Positions 25,360 to 29,587 of a DNA stretch of 29,587 nt are shown piece by piece. The position numbers were made by a program, and so were the translations under genes. Below the pieces are notes generated by a model, which was not told the DNA's origin, did not search any database, and saw nothing but the letters and a program-made list of their open reading frames with translations. The stretch's first letter is position 1; each line of letters begins with the position of its first letter. Origin of the DNA: an uncultured Pseudomonadota bacterium (GTDB lineage Bacteria; Pseudomonadota; Gammaproteobacteria; Steroidobacterales; Steroidobacteraceae); NCBI GenBank assembly GCA_903910215.1, contig CAIVYV010000096.1:1-29587 (forward strand), read 5' to 3'.

Positions 25360-25402
25360 TACTGTGAAGTAAACAGTATAGATCGTCAAGTAGTAGTTAC
25401 TA
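25360..25402 (-). promoter_or_regulatory. Putative padR promoter with two operator palindromes
   Basis: TACTGT-N7-ACAGTA (25360-25365 and 25373-25378) and TAGTA-GT-TACTA (25391-25402). A -10-like TATACT lies on the minus strand at 25375-25380, overlapping the first repeat. The second palindrome falls at the -35 position 17 bp upstream. This layout suits autorepression by PadR. The promoter hexamers are my prediction. Confidence 0.5.
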
Positions 25403-25456
25403 GTTGGTTGGGAGGATCGATTCCGACGGGGTGCCGCGGATGTCGGTCCGTCACGA

Positions 25457-25957
25457 ATGTTGGTTAAGATGCGGTCGATGCTCCGTCACTTCCGTTGGTT
25501 CCGCCTGATGCTCGCTGTGACCTTCGCGGTCATGGTCACGGGCTGCGCGGCGCTCGGTCCGAAGCCGCAGGCGCCCGATCTGTCGATCGTCTCGGTGGAT
25601 CTCGTGAAGGGTGATCTGTTCGAGCAGCGCATCAAGGCGCGCATGAAAGTTCAGAATCCCAACGATCTCGAGCTTGCGGTGAGAGGCGTGACGTACACCA
25701 TTGAATTGGGTGGCGAGCCACTCGGTCATGGGCTCTCTGGCAGCAGCTTCACGGTGCCGGCCAAAGGTGAAGCCGAGTTCGACATGCTCGTGACCGCTAA
25801 TCTCGCCGGCACGTTGCTCAAGCTCGTCGAAAAGGCGCGCGCCACGGGCGGTTCGCTCAATCAGGTTGAGTATCGTTTGCGTGGTCAAGTGCGGCTCGAG
25901 CGTGGCGCTCTACGCACCGTACCCTTCGATGAGAAGGGTATTTTGAAGTTGCGCTGA
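25457..25957 (+). CDS. LEA type 2 (WHy domain) lipoprotein
   Basis: Lipid-anchored envelope protein of the LEA_2/WHy group, which in bacteria is linked to desiccation or stress tolerance. The N-terminus is a lipoprotein signal with lipobox VTGC (C30). The mature part holds the WHy pattern: DLSIVSVDLVKGDLFEQRIKARMKVQNPNDLELAVRGVTYTIELGGEPLGHG, then FTVPAKGEAEFDMLV. The three in-frame ATGs (25457, 25469, 25478) are all possible starts; starting at 25478 (MLRHFRWFRLML) gives the most typical short lipoprotein signal. It is divergent from padR. Only 4 bp separate its stop from the next small ORF. Confidence 0.85.
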   Translation: MLVKMRSMLRHFRWFRLMLAVTFAVMVTGCAALGPKPQAPDLSIVSVDLVKGDLFEQRIKARMKVQNPNDLELAVRGVTYTIELGGEPLGHGLSGSSFTVPAKGEAEFDMLVTANLAGTLLKLVEKARATGGSLNQVEYRLRGQVRLERGALRTVPFDEKGILKLR

Positions 25958-25961
25958 TCTG

Positions 25962-26096
25962 ATGGCCGGTGCCAACGGCGCACTCACGCGGCGCAGAATT
26001 CTCCTGATCGTGACCGTTGTCGTGCTCGTTGCCGGATCCGTGGCGGTGGGCTGGCTGGCGGCGACTTGGCCTTCGTGGCGCGCCGCGGTTTATTGA
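25962..26096 (+). CDS. Possible 44-residue single-pass membrane protein
   Basis: Short ORF between the lipoprotein gene and the alkyltransferase: a basic N-terminus (ALTRRR), one hydrophobic helix (ILLIVTVVVLVAGSVAVGWL) and a Trp-rich tail (WPSWRAAVY). The pattern is that of an inner-membrane microprotein. It starts 4 bp after the lipoprotein stop and its TGA overlaps a TTG start of the next gene (TTGA, 26093-26096). No strong Shine-Dalgarno is visible. It fills otherwise unexplained space, but I have no homologue in mind. Confidence 0.4.
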   Translation: MAGANGALTRRRILLIVTVVVLVAGSVAVGWLAATWPSWRAAVY

Positions 26097-26914
26097 ACGA
26101 GGCCTATTTTTTCAATGCAGCGATGTTTGCAAACATCGCGCAGACGCTTGCCGTTTTGGCGCAGCAACGAGCGGCGCTACCCTCGCTCTTGCGCGTTGCG
26201 AGCGTGACGAGTCTGAGTCCGGCGCGCCTGCGCCGCCACTTTCTCGACTGGTCGGGCATCGAACTCGATCTGCTGTTGAATGCCTGCGAAGTGATTGGCG
26301 ATGAGGAAGGCCTGATCGGTGAAGCTCGTCTGTTTGCGGCAGCGCATGCTTTGCATCTGCGTGGACAGGATCGTTTACGACATTGCATCGTTGATCTGAA
26401 GTCGCAGATCGTCGATGCCGGACGTTGGCGCGGTTTGCTGCATTGGGGCTGCAGTCGCTCCCCCTTCGGCGATTGCGTGATCGCTTGGACCGATGCAGGC
26501 TTATGCCATCTCGAATTCTTTGATCATGCGGAGGACTCGCTCCGATTTCTGACGGAGCGATGGGATGCTGCGCAGTTCGAGCGTGACGACATCGAGGCCG
26601 CGCGCAAAGTGCTTGCCGTGTTCGAGGGGAAGAGTCTCGCGCTGCATCTTGTCGGCAGCGCGTTTCAGCTCGAGGTTTGGCGGGCGCTCGTAGCGCGCGA
26701 TTCTGGCGAGACCGTCACCTACGGTGAGTTGGCGTCAGCCGTGTCGAGACCACGGGCCGCGCGTGCGGTCGGAACCGCAGTCGGCAGTAATCGCATCGGT
26801 TGGCTCGTCCCTTGCCATCACGTCGTTCGCGCTGATGGTGGTCTCGGTGGATTCCATTGGGGCGTCGATCGCAAGCGTGCGATGCTGGTCTGGGAGTCAA
26901 TCAGACCCGGCTAG
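26093..26914 (+). CDS. Ada-like methylated-DNA-protein-cysteine methyltransferase
   Basis: DNA repair protein that removes O6-alkylguanine by suicide transfer to a cysteine. The C-terminal domain has the signature FQLEVWRALV, VTYGELA, RAARAVGTAVGSNRIGWLVPCHHVVRADGGLGGFHWG, with acceptor C241 in PCHH. The N-terminal half (NEAYFFNAAMFANIAQTLAVL...SLSPARLRRHFLDWSGI) is a diverged AraC-type region, while the Cys4 phosphotriester domain of E. coli Ada is absent. It may therefore repair but not sense phosphotriesters. I prefer TTG at 26093 because the resulting MNEAYFFN start matches the family and overlaps the preceding small ORF by 4 bp. TTG at 26066 is the alternative. Together with alkB it gives the window two direct-reversal alkylation repair genes. 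Confidence 0.88.
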   Translation: MNEAYFFNAAMFANIAQTLAVLAQQRAALPSLLRVASVTSLSPARLRRHFLDWSGIELDLLLNACEVIGDEEGLIGEARLFAAAHALHLRGQDRLRHCIVDLKSQIVDAGRWRGLLHWGCSRSPFGDCVIAWTDAGLCHLEFFDHAEDSLRFLTERWDAAQFERDDIEAARKVLAVFEGKSLALHLVGSAFQLEVWRALVARDSGETVTYGELASAVSRPRAARAVGTAVGSNRIGWLVPCHHVVRADGGLGGFHWGVDRKRAMLVWESIRPG

Positions 26915-26964
26915 CGCGATGGTATGCTCGCGTGCTCGAAACCTCTCTCTACTAGGAGTTGCCC

Positions 26965-27348
26965 ATGGCCATTGCCCTCTGGACGTTACTGCTCGCTGCC
27001 TTGATGCCGATCGTATGTGCCGGCATCGCCAAGGTGGGCCCCGGTCGCTACGACAATCGCAATCCGCGTGACTGGCAGGCCAAGCAACAAGGCTACCGCG
27101 CGCGCGCCTATGCAGCGCAGCAGAACTCCTGGGAAGCGCTCGCTGTCTACGTTGCCGCGCTGGTTGCGGCCTTCATCGGTAACGTGCCGCTGGAAACCTT
27201 GGGTTTGATCGCGGGTATCTTCGCCGCTTCACGAGTGGCCTATCTCGTTTGTTATCTCGCTGACCTCGCAACTTTGCGATCGCTGGTGTGGCTCGTCGGC
27301 TTCGGCAGCTGCATTTGTTTGATCGTGATGGGGGCGCAGTCAATTTGA
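26965..27348 (+). CDS. MAPEG family membrane protein
   Basis: Four-helix inner-membrane protein of the MAPEG superfamily (PF01124; glutathione transferase/eicosanoid-metabolism type), 127 residues. Helices are visible at about 2-22, 50-72, 75-95 and 103-123. Between the first two lies the conserved polar loop [29 protein letters not shown]. Bacterial members of this subfamily have no settled substrate. The ATG at 26965 has an excellent AGGAG (26954-26958) six bases upstream; an in-frame TTG at 26959 is not needed. Its stop overlaps the ttcA start by one base (TGATG), suggesting translational coupling. Confidence 0.88.
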   Translation: MAIALWTLLLAALMPIVCAGIAKVGPGRYDNRNPRDWQAKQQGYRARAYAAQQNSWEALAVYVAALVAAFIGNVPLETLGLIAGIFAASRVAYLVCYLADLATLRSLVWLVGFGSCICLIVMGAQSI

Positions 27349-28184
27349 TGGAGATGCAGGTCACGACGGTGCCGATTCCGGCGCTGCCGTCGGCAAAAAC
27401 ATCGAGCACTTTTCGCAAGTTGCAGGCGCAGCTGCGCGGCCTTGTCGGTAAGGCGATCGAGGACTACGCCATGATCGCCGAGGGCGACAAAGTCATGGTC
27501 TGTCTCTCGGGTGGCAAGGATTCCTACACGCTGCTTGATATCCTGCTTTCGCTGCAGCGCAGTGCGCCAGTGAGCTTCGAGCTCGTTGCCGTCAATCTTG
27601 ACCAAAAGCAGCCGGGTTTTCCGGAACAGGTGTTGCCTGAGTATTTGCAGGCTCTCGGTGTGCCGTTTCACATCATCGAGCAAGACACCTATTCGGTAGT
27701 CAAGCGGGTAATACCCGAAGGCAAGACGATGTGCGGATTGTGCTCGCGCTTGCGTCGCGGGGCGCTCTATCGCTGGGCGGCCGAGAATGGCGTGACCAAG
27801 GTCGCACTCGGTCACCATCGCGACGACATCGTCGAGACGATGTTCCTGAATCTTTTCTTCGGAGGTCGCCTCAAGGCCATGCCGCCGAAACTCCAGTCTG
27901 AGGATGGCAGGCACATCGTGATCCGCCCGCTCGCTTATGTGCCCGAGCGAGATATCGAGCGTTATGCGCGCGCGCGACAATTCCCGATCATCCCCTGCAC
28001 GTTGTGTGGTTCGCAGGAAAACGCGCAGCGGCGTCAGATCAAGCAAATGTTGCAGGCTTGGGAGCGTGAATACCCTGGGCGAACCGAGTCGATTTTTTCG
28101 GCTCTGCGTTCCGTTGAGCCGAGTCATTTGGCTGATCCCAGTTTGTTCGATTTTGCGGCTTTGGGCGCCAAGCACAACGGATGA
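27348..28184 (+). CDS. ttcA: TtcA: tRNA 2-thiocytidine(32) synthetase
   Basis: Fe-S-dependent tRNA thiolase that makes 2-thiocytidine at position 32. The PP-loop ATPase motif is SGGKDS (54-59). Cluster and catalytic cysteines lie in MCGLCSR (C129, C132) and PCTLCGSQ (C217, C220), matching the TtcA pattern. Other family segments are [44 protein letters not shown] and [11 protein letters not shown]. Length, 278 residues, is normal for a proteobacterial TtcA. ATG at 27348 overlaps the MAPEG stop by one base; ATG at 27354, with GGAG nearby, is also possible. Its stop overlaps the next gene (ATGA, 28181-28184), so MAPEG, ttcA and the ADP-ribosylglycohydrolase homologue form one operon. Confidence 0.96.
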   Translation: MEMQVTTVPIPALPSAKTSSTFRKLQAQLRGLVGKAIEDYAMIAEGDKVMVCLSGGKDSYTLLDILLSLQRSAPVSFELVAVNLDQKQPGFPEQVLPEYLQALGVPFHIIEQDTYSVVKRVIPEGKTMCGLCSRLRRGALYRWAAENGVTKVALGHHRDDIVETMFLNLFFGGRLKAMPPKLQSEDGRHIVIRPLAYVPERDIERYARARQFPIIPCTLCGSQENAQRRQIKQMLQAWEREYPGRTESIFSALRSVEPSHLADPSLFDFAALGAKHNG

Positions 28185-29059
28185 CGGACGAGGGCTTTGA
28201 TTGGCTCGATTCGTCGAGCGCTCAGTTCGTATTGCGCTGGCGGGACCGCATCCGAGGCGCCTTGCTCGGTCTTGCGCTCGGTGAATCCGCCTCGATACCG
28301 ACGCAGCTACGTCGTGCGGGCAGTTTTACTCCGGTGCGCGATCTCTTCGGTGGGGGTCCCTTCGATTTGCCTCGCGGTGCGTGGGCCGATGAGACGGCGA
28401 TCATGCTGTGCGTGGCGACGAGTTTGCTCGATCGCGGCTGCTTCGACTCCGTCGATCAGCTTGAGCAGTTACGTCGCTGGCAGCAGCGGGGCGAACACAG
28501 CGCGACGGGCGAGTGCCTCGGTATCACGGCGGCCGTCAGTCGCGCGCTCGTCGATAGCGCGCCCAACACGGCTTTACCCGATGGTAGTGATGCGCTCACT
28601 CGGTTAGCGCCGCTCGTAATGTGGCATCTGGCCGATGATGCTGATGCGCTCGCGCGAGATGTCGCAGCTGCCACGCAGATCACGAGTCATCAAGACTCAA
28701 CCTTGCAGCTAGCCAGAGTGTTTTCCTTGATCCTGAAGTCGGCGCTACATGGCGCTAGCCATGCTGCGCTGTGCGAGCAAATTGCTGAAAGTCAGTGGCC
28801 ACAGACCGATGCGGGTCGCTTGCTCAGCCTAGCAACGGGCGCGTTTTGTAGCACGGCGAATTGGAAGGATGCCGTGCTCGAGGCGATCAATCACGGTGGC
28901 GATTCCGATGTACTTGGCGCATTGTGTGGTCAGCTTGCGGGCGCTCACTATGGAGCAAGCGGTCTTCCGGTCGCGTGGCTTGAATCACTGGCTGAGCGGG
29001 AGTTGATCGAGCGACGGGCGGATGCGCTGCTCGCCGCGGTCTTGGTGGGTCGTCATTGA
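28181..29059 (+). CDS. ADP-ribosylglycohydrolase-like protein with altered metal-site motifs
   Basis: Member of the ADP-ribosylglycohydrolase (DraG/ARH, PF03747) fold, 292 residues, cytoplasmic. The helix-rich framework is clear: [17 protein letters not shown] (22-38), [17 protein letters not shown] (68-84), and [23 protein letters not shown] (236-258). The metal-binding motifs are atypical. GDxxG is GESAS, the TDD/T triplet is A69-D70-E71-T72, and the late GGDTDT is GGDSDV (D241, D243 kept, Thr to Val). It may therefore have changed substrate or lost hydrolase activity. The ATG overlaps the ttcA stop (ATGA), so coupling to tRNA modification is suggested by position only. Confidence 0.82.
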   Translation: MTDEGFDWLDSSSAQFVLRWRDRIRGALLGLALGESASIPTQLRRAGSFTPVRDLFGGGPFDLPRGAWADETAIMLCVATSLLDRGCFDSVDQLEQLRRWQQRGEHSATGECLGITAAVSRALVDSAPNTALPDGSDALTRLAPLVMWHLADDADALARDVAAATQITSHQDSTLQLARVFSLILKSALHGASHAALCEQIAESQWPQTDAGRLLSLATGAFCSTANWKDAVLEAINHGGDSDVLGALCGQLAGAHYGASGLPVAWLESLAERELIERRADALLAAVLVGRH

Positions 29060-29074
29060 CGTGGTGATGGATCG

Positions 29075-29587
29075 ATGAAGCCGTCGAAAATTTTGGTGGT
29101 TGTTCACGAGAGCCTGCTGCCCCCTGCGAGTATCGAGGGCTATACCGATCAGCAAATTGACGAGTGGCGCACGGAATACGATGTCATCACGCATCTGCGT
29201 GCCATGGGTCACGAAGTACGATGCCTTGGTGTGCTCGACAGCTTGACCGCACTGCGCAGCGAGATCGGCGAATGGAAGCCGGATGTCGTTTTCAACTTGC
29301 TCGAGGAATTCAACGGCGTCGTCACCTACGATCAACATGTCGTGGCGTTCCTCGAACTGCTGGAGCAGCCCTATACCGGCTGCAATCCGCGTGGCTTGCT
29401 GCTCTCGCGCGACAAGCCGCTCTCAAAACAGCTGTTGCACTATCACCGCATCCCGACGCCTCAGTTTGCCGTGTTTCCGAAAGGTCGAGTGGTGCGCTTA
29501 CCTTCCAAGCTGCGTTATCCGTTGTTCGTGAAGTCGGCAACCGAAGACGCCTCGCTCGGCATCGCACAGGCGTCGGTCGTCGACACA
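29075..29587 (+). CDS. D-Ala-D-Ala ligase-like ATP-grasp protein (3' part cut by window edge)
   Basis: Open frame running off the right edge; 171 residues translated directly from ATG at 29075. The sequence (KILVVVHESLLPP..., EYDVITHLRAMGHEVR, WKPDVVFNLLEEFNGV, YDQHVVAFLELLEQPYTGCNPRGLLLSRDKPLSKQLL, RIPTPQFAVFP, RYPLFVKSATEDASLGI) is that of the N-terminal and central domains of ATP-grasp ligases resembling D-alanine-D-alanine ligase (Ddl). The VKSATEDASLGI segment is the ATP-binding strand and loop. Proteins of this type are a Ddl-like paralogue group and need not make D-Ala-D-Ala. The gene starts 15 bp after the previous stop and is probably in the same operon. The C-terminal catalytic residues are not in the window. 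Confidence 0.87.
   Translation, partial: MKPSKILVVVHESLLPPASIEGYTDQQIDEWRTEYDVITHLRAMGHEVRCLGVLDSLTALRSEIGEWKPDVVFNLLEEFNGVVTYDQHVVAFLELLEQPYTGCNPRGLLLSRDKPLSKQLLHYHRIPTPQFAVFPKGRVVRLPSKLRYPLFVKSATEDASLGIAQASVVDT

Noticed and set aside
27252..28175. 307-codon minus-strand ORF over ttcA and the end of the MAPEG gene
   Set aside because: Antisense shadow; TtcA motifs are complete on the plus strand.

Overview
The window looks like a GC-rich chromosomal segment of a Gammaproteobacterium, probably from the Nevskiales/Steroidobacterales/Xanthomonadales neighbourhood. This is inferred from gene content: three large TonB-dependent receptors, AlkB, TtcA, a DUF3683 FAD/Fe-S oxidoreductase, and a periplasmic M3 oligopeptidase. 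I see no rRNA, tRNA, insertion sequence, prophage or CRISPR array. Coding density is high. The largest gene-free gap is about 257 bp (7538-7794), so no stretch above 300 bp lacks a gene.

Layout. 1-641 (-): truncated monoacylglycerol-lipase-like hydrolase. 725-10275: a TonB-receptor island. Two receptors are on the minus strand (725-3778 and 3957-6476) and one is on the plus strand (7795-10275). Between the second and third sits a receiver plus MarR-like winged-helix regulator (6551-7537). 10295-10882 (+): alkB, convergent with a ~1300-residue FAD/Fe-S oxidoreductase (10889-14788, -). 14869-17473 (+): a tightly overlapping trio of methyltransferase, DOMON-like protein and NamZ/DUF1343 N-acetylmuramidase. 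17457-21954 (-): small basic DNA-binding-like protein, M3 peptidase, DUF374 acyltransferase and HMG-CoA reductase. 22017-23524: OsmC protein, an unrecognised secreted protein and a CPXCG zinc-ribbon protein. 23540-25352 (-): padR, a HAAS/sensor membrane protein and DUF192, joined by ATGA overlaps. 25457-29587 (+): LEA-type lipoprotein, a tiny membrane ORF, an Ada-like alkyltransferase, a MAPEG protein, ttcA, an ADP-ribosylglycohydrolase-like protein and a truncated D-Ala-D-Ala-ligase-like ATP-grasp enzyme.

The most notable signals are in the receptor island. The regulator gene carries a perfect 8-bp tandem duplication (6717-6732) that shifts the frame inside the DNA-binding wing. Removing one copy restores a textbook MarR-type ending (KYIELTDDG...). 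Just beyond the restored stop lie four copies of TAAACC in 55 bp, upstream of the receptor at 6476. The opposite receptor (7795) has a promoter whose -35 lies in the spacer of a perfect 9-bp inverted repeat. Together these suggest a nutrient-uptake locus under local control in which the regulator may be broken, or switchable by slippage, in this strain.

Other points of interest are a class I-type HMG-CoA reductase, an ADP-ribosylglycohydrolase homologue with altered metal-site motifs coupled to ttcA, signal-less NamZ and DOMON proteins in one operon, and palindromes covering the padR promoter.
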